Below, one piece after another: positions 7,177 through 16,215 of a stretch of DNA of 43,304 bases. The notes under the pieces are model-generated. The model made no database searches. It saw only the letters and a list, made by a program, of their open reading frames with translations, and had not been told where the DNA came from. Position 1 is the stretch's first letter; each line of letters starts with the position of its first letter. The translations under genes were made by a program, and so were the position numbers. Origin of the DNA: an uncultured Traorella sp. (GTDB lineage Bacteria; Bacillota_I; Bacilli_A; Erysipelotrichales; Erysipelotrichaceae); contig CALUVS010000018.1 of the NCBI GenBank assembly GCA_944324265.1, forward strand, positions 1-43,304, read 5' to 3'.

Positions 7177-8974
7177 TTGCTTCGATTTGTTTTTCAGCCA
7201 TTCGCTGATTTCTGAGCTGCTGCATCTGAGCCATAGCTTCTTTGGAATTCAAGATGACAGGAATAACGATTGGGTTGCGATGAGTCTTATTGTAAAGGAA
7301 AGGCTCAAGACAGCCGCGAATCGTATTTTTGATATCCTGGAAGGTAATCTTCTGCATCATCTTTTCTTTCAGCGCATGGTAGACAACCATTTCAGCTTCT
7401 TTGAGCAGTGTCTGTGAATCTTTGATGAATACAAAACCTCGGGATACAATGACTGGTCGGCAAAGAATGGAATTGGTGCGTGAGTCAATGCATACGATGA
7501 CAGAGCACAATCCATTGTCGGCCAATATCTTGCGGTCTTTTAATACTGCTGTAGAAACACCGGAAATATCATTGCCGTCCACATAAATATCATCGGCCTG
7601 AATACGATAGCTGGATTGAATGACTTCTTCTTTTCTTAAGATTAAGACATCCCCATTCGCACACGTAAAGATGTTATCTTCCGGAATACCTGTGAGCATT
7701 GCCGTCTGTTTGTGCTGACGCAGCATCTTGTATTCCCCGTGAACCGGCATAAAGTATTTTGGTTTGATCAGCTGCAGCATCAGTTTCTGTTCTTCCTGAG
7801 AAGCATGTCCGGTTGTATGCAGGTTATTCAGGATGGAGTTGGTCAATACAGTCGCTCCGTTGCGGAATAATTTGTTGACAACCTGATTGATGCTAGCACT
7901 GTTTCCGGGAATCGGTGAACTAGAGAATACCACGGTATCTCCCGGCATGATCTTAATATAACGGTGCGTTCCCTGCGCAATACGGCTTAAAGCAGCCAAT
8001 GGTTCGCCTTGGGATCCGGTACATATAATACATACTTTATGAGCAGGTGTATGATTCAGCTGATCTGGTGTTAAGAAATGCTGTTCACCTACTTTGATAT
8101 TGCCCATTTTTTTGGCAATTGTGACCACATTTTCCATAGAACGGCCAAAGATGCAGACTTTTCTTCCTGTCGCTACCGCTGCATTTAAGATCTGTCCGAC
8201 ACGGTGAACATTGCTGGCAAATGTTGCCACAATCAATCTTCCGTCTGTCTTCTTGAAAATATCCAGAATAGCTTCACTGACTTTCTTTTCACTGATTGAA
8301 AAATCTTCAATGCCGGAGTTTGTGGAATCACTCATCAATAAAGTAACATGAGAAGCTCCTAAATAAGCCATTTTCTGATAATCGGCATTGGTTCCGACAG
8401 GAGTCAGGTCAAATTTGAAGTCACCGGTCGTAACAACGCGGCCATTCGGTGTATTGACGATAATTCCTAATGAATCAGGAATTGAGTGTACGGTATTGAA
8501 AAAACCGCAGCGGAAAAATTTTGTCTGTACGACACTGTCTTCATTGATTTCTTCAATTTTAACAGCCTTTAACATCTTTTTTTCTTCTAATTTGCGATTG
8601 ATCAAAGCCACGGCAAAGCGCGGAGCATAGATTTTTTCAATTGCAACTGATTTTAAAAGAAAAGGAATTCCTCCGATATGATCTTCATGACCATGAGTAA
8701 TGATCAATACTTTTCTTTTTTGTTTATTTCTTACTAAATAACTGTAATCAGGGATTACATAATCCACACCAAGAAGATTTTCTTCCGGAAAACGAACACC
8801 TGCATCAATAATCACGATTTCATCTTCGTGCTCAATGCAGTACATATTTTTGCCCACTTCGCCCAAACCGCCTAAAGCATAAACTAAAGTATCGTTTTTG
8901 CGTGGAGCTAATCTATTATATGTTATTTTATTTCCATTATTATTTCTTGGTGCACGTCTTGTTGTTTGTTCCAT
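7172..8974 (-). CDS. rnjA: Ribonuclease J
   Basis: 600 residues, a metallo-beta-lactamase/beta-CASP nuclease that combines 5'-3' exonuclease and endonuclease activity in RNA decay and maturation. Seen: ALGGLGEVGKNMYCIEHED at the front, the zinc site HGHEDHIGG, TGDFKFDLTPVG, SDSTNSG, the beta-CASP motifs CTGSQGEPLAAL and PVHGEYKML, and the C-terminal RNase J domain ending in KEAMAQMQQLRNQR. The start at 8974 follows AAGGAG by six bases; the upstream extension to 9043 covers the promoter. A basic arginine-rich tract (TTRRAPRNNNGNK) precedes the enzyme. Whether it is J1 or J2 is uncertain; only one copy is in the window. Confidence 0.95.
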   Translation of the reverse strand: MEQTTRRAPRNNNGNKITYNRLAPRKNDTLVYALGGLGEVGKNMYCIEHEDEIVIIDAGVRFPEENLLGVDYVIPDYSYLVRNKQKRKVLIITHGHEDHIGGIPFLLKSVAIEKIYAPRFAVALINRKLEEKKMLKAVKIEEINEDSVVQTKFFRCGFFNTVHSIPDSLGIIVNTPNGRVVTTGDFKFDLTPVGTNADYQKMAYLGASHVTLLMSDSTNSGIEDFSISEKKVSEAILDIFKKTDGRLIVATFASNVHRVGQILNAAVATGRKVCIFGRSMENVVTIAKKMGNIKVGEQHFLTPDQLNHTPAHKVCIICTGSQGEPLAALSRIAQGTHRYIKIMPGDTVVFSSSPIPGNSASINQVVNKLFRNGATVLTNSILNNLHTTGHASQEEQKLMLQLIKPKYFMPVHGEYKMLRQHKQTAMLTGIPEDNIFTCANGDVLILRKEEVIQSSYRIQADDIYVDGNDISGVSTAVLKDRKILADNGLCSVIVCIDSRTNSILCRPVIVSRGFVFIKDSQTLLKEAEMVVYHALKEKMMQKITFQDIKNTIRGCLEPFLYNKTHRNPIVIPVILNSKEAMAQMQQLRNQRMAEKQIEAK

Positions 8975-9013
8975 TAAATTCTCCTTTTCAAAACTTGCAC
9001 ATTTGTTTATTTT

Positions 9014-9043
9014 ATTATAGCACAGATTGCATGAGATATGCAA
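9014..9043 (-). promoter_or_regulatory. Promoter of the RNase J gene
   Basis: On the minus strand TTGCAT (9043-9038), an 18-base spacer and TATAAT (9019-9014) preceded by TGC, an extended -10. It sits just after the deformylase stop, so rnj has its own start site besides any read-through. Confidence 0.6.
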
Positions 9044-9052
9044 AAAATGCTT

Positions 9053-9610
9053 TTATTCAATCACAATAGCATCTTCAATCGGTGCCCATGGATCTTTTTT
9101 ATTGATGTGGTCGTAGAAAAGAGTTCCTGTAAAATGATCAATTTCATGCTGCAGTACAATCGCAGGATAGCTTTCTGCACGAATCTCAACTTCCTGTTCT
9201 CCTAAGATGTCATAAGCACGTACTTTGATGCGGGCATGACGAGGAACAATTCCTTCATGTGCTTCATCAACAGAAAGGCATCCTTCGCCTTCTGCTAAGT
9301 AGCTGGATTGTACAGAATGAGAAACAATGCGCGGATTGGCTAAACAGAATACTTGATCATCACCATCTTCGCTTGGCAGCACAATGGCCAGTATTTTTTT
9401 AGGAATGCCTACCTGAATAGCTGCAATACCGACAGCAGGGCGGAGTCCTTCAGCTTCCGCAATTTCTTCATCTTGGCTTCTTTTGACATGATCAAGCAAA
9501 GCTAAAGCTAATTCATGATCTTCTTCACTTAATGGCAAAACAACATTCTCGCTTTTTGTACGAATCAGCGGATTGCTGTCTTTGATGATATCTTTTGCTT
9601 CTAATTTCAT
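9053..9610 (-). CDS. def: Peptide deformylase
   Basis: 185 residues. Removes the formyl group from N-terminal methionine of new proteins. The three metal-site motifs are intact: VGIAAIQVG (motif 1), EGCLSV with the metal-binding Cys (motif 2) and QHEIDH with the two His ligands and catalytic Glu (motif 3). The 185-residue length and the insert around DGDDQVFCLANPRIV fit the Gram-positive type II enzymes. GGAAGTG precedes the start. It has its own promoter and probably shares part of its transcript with RNase J downstream. Confidence 0.95.
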   Translation of the reverse strand: MKLEAKDIIKDSNPLIRTKSENVVLPLSEEDHELALALLDHVKRSQDEEIAEAEGLRPAVGIAAIQVGIPKKILAIVLPSEDGDDQVFCLANPRIVSHSVQSSYLAEGEGCLSVDEAHEGIVPRHARIKVRAYDILGEQEVEIRAESYPAIVLQHEIDHFTGTLFYDHINKKDPWAPIEDAIVIE

Positions 9611-9633
9611 AATACACTTCCTCTTTCTACACT

Positions 9634-9662
9634 ATTCTAGCGTATTTTGATATTCTTGAAAA
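9634..9662 (-). promoter_or_regulatory. Promoter of the deformylase gene
   Basis: Minus strand TTTTCA (9662-9657), 17 bases, TAGAAT (9639-9634), 24 bases before the ATG. The -35 is a weak match, the -10 a good one. Confidence 0.5.
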
Positions 9663-9764
9663 GAATTTTAATCATTTCGTTGAAAAAACTTCACTCGTGA
9701 TGTCCCCTTTTTTGACTTTTCATTCCTTTATAAATTGTGTAAAATAAATAATGGAGGCGATGTG

Positions 9765-11006
9765 ATGAATTTGTTTGGATGGCATATTACGTTTCGAATG
9801 CCAAAAGGCTATGATAAGTCAATTCATTTTTGTGCCATTGCCTTGATGATCTTTGGTACGATCATGATTACTTCTACCAGTGTTGGTTCTACGATTGAAA
9901 GTGATACGATTGTTGTGAGAACATTGCTTCGACAGGTCGTATTTATGATTGCCAGTTATATTGTGATGATCGTAGTAGCCAATAATATACGGAAATTGGC
10001 TTCTTCAACCTTTTTGACAGTTGTCGGTGTCTCGATTATAGTCATGCTGATTGCCTGTTTATTTTTCCCGGAGACGAATGGATCGTATGCTTGGATTCGT
10101 TTAAGCTTGCCGGGTGTCGGTTCTTTTACCTTGCAGCCAAGTGAGTTTATCAAAGTATTTATGATTGTGATCATGGCCTATACGGTCGATCATTCCAAAA
10201 AGCTTGAAAGAGATCCGCGAGTACGTTTTTGGGATATTGTCAAGATTCCATTTGCTTATTATGCGATTGCCGCATTTATTATCTTGTTTCTGCAGAATGA
10301 CAGCGGCAGTTTTTTAGTATTAACAATTATATGTGCGGTATGTTTTTTGATTCCAAGCAATCGTAAACTGCAGAAAATGCAGCATTATGCTGTGATTGCT
10401 CTTGCTGTGGGCGGGGTTTTGGTCTGCTTTCTGACAATGACAGATACAGGGCTGAAAATCTTATCCAGTATTTCATTTCTGCCTCAGCATGCATTGAAGC
10501 GATTTTTGATTGCGGATAATCCATGGCTGGATCCAACCGATGCCGGTTATCAGCTGATCAATGCATTATATGCTTTTGCCACCGGCGGAATCGGCGGATT
10601 GGGACTTGGCAAAAGTATTCAGAAGATGCTGTATCTGCCGGAAGCACAGACGGACTATATTTTGCCGATCATTGTGGAAGAATTGGGAATTACCGGCTTT
10701 ATCATCATTTTAGCATTATATGCCTTATTGATCTGGCGTTTGTTTGCTCATGCTTTTAAGGTCAATAAAGAACATGGTGATTTCTGCCGTATTATCTATG
10801 TCGGAACCATTGTTTATTTAAGTGTGCATTTCTTCTTGAATGTCGGCGGTGTGAGCGGGCTTATTCCTTTGACAGGAGTGCCGCTGCTGTTTATTTCCTC
10901 TGGTTCCAGTTCATTGCTGAGTGTCTGTGTTGCCATCGGCATTTGCCAGGGATTGATTGCTCAAGAAAAAAGATTAAAACTGCAAAAACAAAAGAACCCA
11001 TTCTAG
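9765..11006 (+). CDS. ftsW: FtsW-type SEDS peptidoglycan glycosyltransferase
   Basis: 413 residues, about ten membrane segments. SEDS proteins polymerise lipid II into glycan strands with a partner class B PBP at the septum (FtsW) or side wall (RodA). Key blocks are SYAWIRLSLPGVGSFTLQPSEFIK, DAGYQLINALYAFATGGIGG, GLGKSIQKMLYLPEAQTDYI, and EELGITGFII. The chosen start at 9765 follows GGAGG by eight bases and drops ten residues from the longest frame. FtsW is preferred over RodA because rsmD and coaD follow, an arrangement reminiscent of Bacillus ftsW-rsmD-coaD order. That is recalled context, not proof. A weak hairpin covers its stop codon. Confidence 0.88.
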   Translation: MNLFGWHITFRMPKGYDKSIHFCAIALMIFGTIMITSTSVGSTIESDTIVVRTLLRQVVFMIASYIVMIVVANNIRKLASSTFLTVVGVSIIVMLIACLFFPETNGSYAWIRLSLPGVGSFTLQPSEFIKVFMIVIMAYTVDHSKKLERDPRVRFWDIVKIPFAYYAIAAFIILFLQNDSGSFLVLTIICAVCFLIPSNRKLQKMQHYAVIALAVGGVLVCFLTMTDTGLKILSSISFLPQHALKRFLIADNPWLDPTDAGYQLINALYAFATGGIGGLGLGKSIQKMLYLPEAQTDYILPIIVEELGITGFIIILALYALLIWRLFAHAFKVNKEHGDFCRIIYVGTIVYLSVHFFLNVGGVSGLIPLTGVPLLFISSGSSSLLSVCVAIGICQGLIAQEKRLKLQKQKNPF

Positions 11007-11014
11007 GGTTCTTT
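10991..11014 (+). terminator. Weak hairpin at the ftsW end
   Basis: AAAGAACCC (10991-10999) pairs with GGGTTCTTT (11006-11014) over a six-base loop that overlaps the stop codon. There is no T-run beyond the stem, so termination would be partial and rsmD may be read through. Confidence 0.4.
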
Positions 11015-11109
11015 CAATAAGGAAAAAAAGCAAAGAAAGGGGATTGCATCGATTTGATGCATTCATAGTGTACCCGCTGCTTTTCATTTTATGCGAGAGG
11101 AGAAATATT

Positions 11110-11658
11110 ATGCGTGTTGTAGCTGGCCATTTGCGTTCCAGAAAAATTGAAGCAGTAGAGGGAATGGAAACAAGACCTACGGCTGATCGTATCAAAGAAG
11201 CTGTCTTTTCAAGGATCGGACCTTATTTTCAGCAAGGAAATTGCTTGGATTGCTATGGCGGCAGCGGCAATATCGGCATTGAAGCGGTATCCAGAGGCAT
11301 TGAGCATGTGGATGTCTGTGAGATCATGCCCAAAGCAGTCAAGACCATTCAGAAAAATATCCGTAATCTGAAAATAGAAAGTCAGTTTCAGATATATGAA
11401 AGACCTGTGGAACAAGTCTTAGATCAATTAAAGAAACAATATACTTTGATTTATATTGATCCGCCTTATGCACTCCAGCAAAATGTTTCCTTAATTCAGA
11501 AAATCAGTGATCTGAATTTATTGGAAAAAGAGGGTGTGATCGTGGTGGAAAGTTTAAAAGAAGACAGCTTTCCTGAAAAAATCGGGCAATATATCTTAGT
11601 GAAAGAAGCCTGTTACGGCATTACCAAGATCAGTTATTATGAGCATGAAGGAGAATAG
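11110..11658 (+). CDS. rsmD: 16S rRNA guanine-N2 methyltransferase RsmD
   Basis: 182 residues; methylates G966 (E. coli numbering) of 16S rRNA using S-adenosylmethionine. Features are MRVVAGHLRSRKI, the RPTADRIKEAVFSRIG block, the SAM loop LDCYGGSGNIGIEAVSRG and the catalytic IYIDPPYAL (DPPY). The canonical LDLFAGSG is LDCYGGSG here. The start at 11110 follows GAGAGGAG; the longer frame has no binding site. It is followed by coaD one base after the stop, the same pairing as in most Firmicutes. Confidence 0.95.
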   Translation: MRVVAGHLRSRKIEAVEGMETRPTADRIKEAVFSRIGPYFQQGNCLDCYGGSGNIGIEAVSRGIEHVDVCEIMPKAVKTIQKNIRNLKIESQFQIYERPVEQVLDQLKKQYTLIYIDPPYALQQNVSLIQKISDLNLLEKEGVIVVESLKEDSFPEKIGQYILVKEACYGITKISYYEHEGE

Positions 11659-11659
11659 A

Positions 11660-12136
11660 ATGAAAAAAGCATTATATCCAGGGACATTTGATCCTGTGAC
11701 ATTGGGCCATTTGGATGTCATTGAAAGAAGTGCTAAGCTTTATGATGAAGTTATTGTGGCTATTTTAGAAAATGTCAGCAAATCTACCTTATTTACCAAA
11801 GAAGAAAGAAAAGCGATGATTGAAAAAGAAGTAGCTCACTTGCCGAATGTCAAGGTTGTCATCGGTCATGGCTTAACCGTTCATTTTGCGAAAGAAATGG
11901 GCTGTTCTGTCATGATTCGCGGTATACGGGCAACCAGTGATTATGAATATGAAGTATCGATTGCAACGGCAAATATGATGCTGGATAAAAATATTGAGAC
12001 GATCTTTTTGTTAAGTCAGCCTCAGTATAGTTCAGTTGCCAGTTCGATTGTAAAGGAAATTGCGCGTTTCCGTGGAGATGTCTCCAGCTTTGTGACGGAA
12101 AATGTACAGAAGCAACTGAAGGAGAAATTATCATGA
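11660..12136 (+). CDS. coaD: Phosphopantetheine adenylyltransferase
   Basis: 158 residues; fourth step of coenzyme A synthesis, joining ATP and 4'-phosphopantetheine to dephospho-CoA. The nucleotidyltransferase motif is in YPGTFDPVTLGHLDVIERSA (T-x-G-H as TLGH). VMIRGIRATSDYEYE is diagnostic of CoaD, and SSVASSIVKEIARFRGDV gives the second ATP-binding motif. AAGGAG at 11648 sets the start. The TGA stop overlaps the ATG of the next gene. Confidence 0.96.
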   Translation: MKKALYPGTFDPVTLGHLDVIERSAKLYDEVIVAILENVSKSTLFTKEERKAMIEKEVAHLPNVKVVIGHGLTVHFAKEMGCSVMIRGIRATSDYEYEVSIATANMMLDKNIETIFLLSQPQYSSVASSIVKEIARFRGDVSSFVTENVQKQLKEKLS

Positions 12137-12813
12137 AGATCTTGCTTTTTGATTTAGACGATACGCTTTTTGATTTTAAAAAGGCAGAAGCAGCTGCGTT
12201 TACGGAAACGATGAAGGAACATGGTCTTTGCAGCGATGAAGAACATCATCAGTTGTATGAAAGTATTAATCAAGGAATGTGGAAAGCATTGGAAAGAAAT
12301 GAAATTACCAAAGAGGAATTGAAAAATACACGTTTTAAGAAGTATCTGGAGGCTTCCGATCAAAGTTTTGATGATCGTATTCTGACACAGAGCTATACGC
12401 ATCATTTATCTTGTCAGGGAATGCTGATTGACGGAGCTTATGAGGTCGTTTCGGCATTGGCCAAACAATGGCCTTGTTATGGCGCAACAAACGGCATTAC
12501 AGAGATTCAGCAGGGAAGATTGGCGGTCAGCGGGTTAGGAAAGCTATTCAAAGGTGTTTTTATTTCAGAGACGATGAACTGCAAAAAGCCGGATCTTGCC
12601 TTTTTTGAGAAAATCTTTGAAGCCCTTTCCTGCACCCATGAAGATGTCATTTTGATCGGTGATTCATTGAGTGCGGATATTCAGGGCGGAATCAATGCCG
12701 ACATTCAAACGATATGGTATAATCCTGCTTGTCTTACAAATACAACGGCAGTTCAGCCGACTTATGAAATTCATGATCTGCATGAATTACTGGATTTAGT
12801 AAAGGAGATTTAG
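12133..12813 (+). CDS. HAD-family phosphatase, YjjG/YfnB-like
   Basis: 226 residues of the haloacid dehalogenase superfamily with a helical cap (subclass I). The nucleophile motif is FDLDDTLFDF (Asp8 region), motif II ATNG, the motif III Lys in CKKPD and motif IV IGDSLSADIQGG. YjjG-type enzymes dephosphorylate pyrimidine nucleoside monophosphates; whether this one does is inference from overall similarity. It is coupled to coaD by ATGA overlap and abuts the next gene with no gap, so it is part of a six-gene housekeeping run. Confidence 0.85.
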   Translation: MKILLFDLDDTLFDFKKAEAAAFTETMKEHGLCSDEEHHQLYESINQGMWKALERNEITKEELKNTRFKKYLEASDQSFDDRILTQSYTHHLSCQGMLIDGAYEVVSALAKQWPCYGATNGITEIQQGRLAVSGLGKLFKGVFISETMNCKKPDLAFFEKIFEALSCTHEDVILIGDSLSADIQGGINADIQTIWYNPACLTNTTAVQPTYEIHDLHELLDLVKEI

Positions 12814-13362
12814 ATGAAAACTTATATTTGTTCTGATATTCATGGTTCTCCTCTTTATTTGGAGAAAATGCTGGAAAAATTTGATCAGGATGGCGATCAA
12901 TTGCTGATTTTAGGCGATATTTTGTATCATGGTCCGCGCAATCCGTTGCCTCAAGGCTATGAACCGAAAAAAGTCATTGAATTATTGAATGAAAGAAAAG
13001 AAAAGATCATTGCAGTCAGAGGAAATTGTGATGCGGAAGTGGATCAGATGGTGCTGCAGTTTCCGATTACTTCTGATTATAATGTACTGCTTCTGGATGG
13101 GTTCAAGCTTTTTATGAGTCATGGACATATTTATTCCAATGAGAATCTTCCGGTATTGCAGGAAAATGATGTGTTTATGTTCGGACACATTCATTTGCCG
13201 ATGGCAGAGAAAAGGGATGGTATTTATATCTTGAATCCAGGTTCTATTACATTGCCGAAGGGCGGCAATCCGGCAAGCTATGCTGTCCTTGAAAACAATA
13301 CTTTTTGTATTTTTGATTTCGCTGAAAACTGTATAAAATCAATTCAATTCACTAAGGAATAG
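12814..13362 (+). CDS. yfcE: YfcE-type phosphodiesterase
   Basis: 182 residues, a small calcineurin-like metallophosphodiesterase. It has the complete motif set DIHGS, LGDILYHGPRNPLPQGY, RGNCDAEVD, MSHGH and GHIHLPMAE. The PRNPLPQGY loop is diagnostic of YfcE. E. coli YfcE cleaves artificial phosphodiesters; the natural substrate is unsettled. The start directly follows the HAD stop with AAGGAG upstream. No signal peptide, so it is cytosolic. Confidence 0.9.
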   Translation: MKTYICSDIHGSPLYLEKMLEKFDQDGDQLLILGDILYHGPRNPLPQGYEPKKVIELLNERKEKIIAVRGNCDAEVDQMVLQFPITSDYNVLLLDGFKLFMSHGHIYSNENLPVLQENDVFMFGHIHLPMAEKRDGIYILNPGSITLPKGGNPASYAVLENNTFCIFDFAENCIKSIQFTKE

Positions 13363-13391
13363 TGCTATAATATTATAGATGAGGTGAAATG

Positions 13392-13745
13392 ATGCGAGCG
13401 ATGATTGGAAGAATTGTAGAAGGAACAGTGACGGGAATTCAGCCCTATGGTGCTTTTGTGATGATTGATCATGATCTCAAAGGATTGATTCATATTTCTG
13501 AAATATCCAAGGGTTATGTCAAAGATGTAGCCAAATACCTGCAGGTAGGTGAAAAGGTGCGCGTCAAGGTCATTGATTATGATCCGCTCAATCATCAGTG
13601 CCGATTATCACTGAAAGCAGTCCATGGTCCCAACAAACGGCCGCGCCACAAACAGCAGCGTGTGCAGCGAGTGCCGAAGATGGTCATCGGATTTAAGTCG
13701 CTGGCAGATCATTTAGATGAATGGATCAAGCTGGCTAATCAATAG
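13392..13745 (+). CDS. S1-domain RNA-binding protein (CvfD/YugI-like)
   Basis: About 117 residues. One S1 domain spans roughly residues 5-78: IGRIVEGTVTGIQPYGAFVMID, GLIHISEISKGYVKDV, VGEKVRVKVIDYD and CRLSLKAV. A basic linker (PNKRPRHKQQRVQRVPK) and a short C-terminal helix follow. Proteins of this layout (general stress protein 13/CvfD) bind ribosomes or RNA. GAGGTG ends two bases before the first ATG (13389) and five before the second, so the second is chosen; a third at 13401 is possible. It ends just before pgi, whose binding site follows its stop. Confidence 0.88.
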   Translation: MRAMIGRIVEGTVTGIQPYGAFVMIDHDLKGLIHISEISKGYVKDVAKYLQVGEKVRVKVIDYDPLNHQCRLSLKAVHGPNKRPRHKQQRVQRVPKMVIGFKSLADHLDEWIKLANQ

Positions 13746-13755
13746 GAGGAAGAAA

Positions 13756-15027
13756 ATGTTAAAATTTGAAACAGAACATGCTTTTTTGCAGGAAAACATC
13801 ACTGATTATCAGGAAACTGTCAATAAATATCATGAACAGCTGATGAATAAGACAGGTTTGGGCAATGACTTTGTCGGATGGGTAGAATGGCCGAATAATT
13901 ATGATAAAGAAGAATTTGAACGTGTTTTGGCTTGTGCTGAAAAGATGAGAAATATGTGCGATGTCTTTGTTGTATGCGGAATCGGCGGTTCTTATTTAGG
14001 AGCACGTGCTGTCATTGAAATGGTCAATGGATTATATGCCGATAAGAAGCCTGAAATTGTCTTTATGGGCAATACCTTCTCATCTACTTATATTGCACAG
14101 GTGATGAATTATATCAAAGATAAAGAAGTGTGCGTCAATGTTATTTCTAAATCAGGGACAACTACTGAAACAGCTTTGGCTTTCCGTCTGTTAAAGAAAT
14201 TTATGGATGAAAAGTATGGCGAAGAAGCAAAAAACAGAATTGTTGCGACAACAGATAAAGCACGCGGTACTTTAAAGACGATGGCAGATGCAGAAGGCTA
14301 TGAAACATTTGTCATTCCTGATGATATCGGCGGACGTTTCTCTGTCATTACACCGGTAGGTTTATTGCCGATTGCAGTTGCAGGCATTGATATCAGAGCA
14401 TTGATGGCCGGAACAAAAAAAGCTTATGATGATTTAGCTGATCCGGATCTGAATACCAATACAGCGTATCGTTATGCAGTAGCACGCCGTATTTTGGAAA
14501 AACAAGGCAAATGTGCTGAAATGCTGGTTTCTTATGAATCACAGATGAGCATGGTAGCTGAATGGTGGAAACAATTATTCGGTGAATCAGAAGGAAAGAA
14601 TGGTACAGGTATTCTGCCTTGCTCTGTTAACTTCTCAACAGATCTGCACTCCATGGGACAATTTATTCAGGACGGCAAGAAAGTCTTGTTTGAAACATTG
14701 ATCAAAGTTGAAAAGCCTACTTTGGATCTGACTTTCCCAAGTGATGAAGAAAATGCAGACGGCATGAATTATTTGGCCGGCAAATCCCTGCACTGGGTCA
14801 ATCAGATGGCATGTCAGGGAACTTTAGAAGCGCATGTAGATACAGGACATGTACCAAATTTGGAAATTACGATTCCAGATATGAGTGCTGAAACATTCGG
14901 TTATATGTGCTATTTCTTCTTCAGAGCGATTGCGATGACAACTTATATGAATGAACAAAATCCATTCAATCAGCCAGGTGTAGAAGTATATAAGAAAAAC
15001 ATGTTCCGTTTATTAGGAAAGAACTAA
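13756..15027 (+). CDS. pgi: Glucose-6-phosphate isomerase
   Basis: 423 residues; interconverts glucose-6-phosphate and fructose-6-phosphate in glycolysis. Recognised from VCGIGGSYLGARAVIE, NVISKSGTTTETALAFR (sugar-phosphate SIS loop), GGRFSVITPVGLLPIAVAG, GKNGTGILPCSVNFSTDLHSMGQ (catalytic His) and the C-terminal NQPGVEVYKKNM with the active Lys. The length is slightly under the 440-450 usual for Gram-positive enzymes. The start at 13756 follows TAGGAGGA. It closes the housekeeping run at a strong terminator. Confidence 0.97.
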   Translation: MLKFETEHAFLQENITDYQETVNKYHEQLMNKTGLGNDFVGWVEWPNNYDKEEFERVLACAEKMRNMCDVFVVCGIGGSYLGARAVIEMVNGLYADKKPEIVFMGNTFSSTYIAQVMNYIKDKEVCVNVISKSGTTTETALAFRLLKKFMDEKYGEEAKNRIVATTDKARGTLKTMADAEGYETFVIPDDIGGRFSVITPVGLLPIAVAGIDIRALMAGTKKAYDDLADPDLNTNTAYRYAVARRILEKQGKCAEMLVSYESQMSMVAEWWKQLFGESEGKNGTGILPCSVNFSTDLHSMGQFIQDGKKVLFETLIKVEKPTLDLTFPSDEENADGMNYLAGKSLHWVNQMACQGTLEAHVDTGHVPNLEITIPDMSAETFGYMCYFFFRAIAMTTYMNEQNPFNQPGVEVYKKNMFRLLGKN

Positions 15028-15036
15028 AAATAGAAT

Positions 15037-15078
15037 GAATCTCTTTGTTTGGATTTCCAAATAAAGAGATTCTTTTTT
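15037..15078 (+). terminator. Strong terminator after pgi
   Basis: GAATCTCTTT (15037-15046) pairs with AAAGAGATTC (15063-15072), continuing inward with TTTGGA/TCCAAA (15048-15053, 15056-15061). Six T follow at 15073-15078. Confidence 0.88.
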
Positions 15079-15687
15079 GTGTGCTGGGATTGTACAAATT
15101 CAGTTGGATACAAAAAAACACAGGTATTTATCTCTAAGTGTTGTGAACCACGAGAAGTTGATATTGATGTCAAGAATGAAGGAAGTAGTTTAGCGATTTT
15201 TTGATTGCATGAACAGAAACCTGATATAAAGATAAATGGTGGAAGAGATTGTACTACAAACCATAATTCAAAAGGTAAGCGTAAAATCAAGATAGTTAAT
15301 CAGGACTTTGTCTATATTAATAAGTGAAAATGCTGTTGGCTTTTTACTCAATACAGAGATGTTGAACATATAAATGCAGTATCGAAGCATCGTATATAGA
15401 CCCGTACATACAGTGCAGCGAAAGGAGATAGATTAGTCTCTTTCTTCTATCCCATTGAACGAATAATATGCTCTATGTGTATTGTTACAAATCTGATAAT
15501 AAAGGGACAATAGTAGCGTGGATTCAACAGTAAGACATTGTAAAGAAACACTTAGAAATTTGCATTACAATTAAACTAATGATGTGCTTTACAAATAGTT
15601 TAAATAAAAGAATTATTACTATCATAATTTAAAACATAACCATAAATTCTAATGAAAACAATAATTCAAGATTAAAAATAAAAATCA
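15079..15687. other. Gene-free AT-rich stretch
   Basis: About 600 bases without a convincing gene on either strand. Stops occur in all frames, no frame has a binding site with a recognisable product, and no long direct repeat is seen. An imperfect hairpin (GAAAGGAGA with TCTCTTTC, about 15419-15449) is present. Base composition shifts from coding-like at the left to very AT-rich after 15580. It looks like decayed or recombined DNA between the housekeeping block and the poly-G operon. Confidence 0.5.
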
Positions 15688-15715
15688 TTGCCAAATTCGG
15701 GGGGGGGGGTATAAT
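15688..15715 (+). promoter_or_regulatory. Promoter with an 11-G tract in its spacer
   Basis: TTGCCA (15688-15693) and TATAAT (15710-15715) are 16 bases apart. The spacer is AATTC followed by eleven G (15699-15709). Each G gained or lost changes the spacer by one base, and sigma-A promoters are sensitive to spacer length, with 17 best. At 16 the promoter should be moderately active, and one extra G would give the optimum. This resembles the known poly-G spacer of the Neisseria porA promoter. The expected transcript would run through 15868-17095 with an untranslated leader of about 145 bases. Confidence 0.75.
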
Positions 15716-15867
15716 AGGTGTGTAATTTTATTAAACATCATAAAAACTTGATATAAAGCATAAATATTTTCAGTTTAATGCAACGAAATATTTCTGTAAA
15801 TTAAAAAAAATTACTATTAGTTTTGTTTAGATGTTTAATAATTATGTGAAAAAGTAAAAGGAGGATT

Positions 15868-16215
15868 ATGAAAATGAAAAGTAAAACTACTGCACTTATT
15901 TTATCAATTCTTTTAGGAGGTATGGGCGTCGATAGATTCTATTTAGGATATATCGGTATGGGAGTTCTGAAATTATTAACAGCTGGCTGTTTTGGTATTC
16001 TTTGGATTATTGATATTATAAATATTGCTTCAGGTAAACTGGTACCTGCAGACGGATCAGGATATGCTGAAACTGTTGAAACATCTAATAATTATAATCA
16101 CAATTCAGAAGATTCTTATGATAAATTAAAAAAAATTGCCGATTTGCATAAGAGCGGTGCTATTGATGATGATGAATACAATCAAATGAAAAAGGATTTA
16201 CTGGAAAAGATGTGA
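15868..16215 (+). CDS. TM2-domain protein with SHOCT-like tail
   Basis: 115 residues. The TM2 domain is at residues 6-60: two membrane helices and the signature GGMGVDRFYLGYIGMGVLK followed by TAGCFGILWIIDII. A polar linker rich in Asn and Ser leads to a C-terminal SHOCT-like helix pair (DKLKKIADLHKSGAIDDDEY, then NQMKKDLLEKM). Functions of such proteins are not settled; SHOCT segments are thought to mediate oligomerisation or contacts with partners. GGAGG lies seven bases upstream of the start. First gene of the operon behind the poly-G promoter; its stop overlaps or nearly overlaps the next start. Confidence 0.85.
   Translation: MKMKSKTTALILSILLGGMGVDRFYLGYIGMGVLKLLTAGCFGILWIIDIINIASGKLVPADGSGYAETVETSNNYNHNSEDSYDKLKKIADLHKSGAIDDDEYNQMKKDLLEKM

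Noticed and set aside
15024-15290. A minus-strand 88-codon frame downstream of pgi
   Set aside because: It runs through the pgi terminator and its composition is not protein-like.
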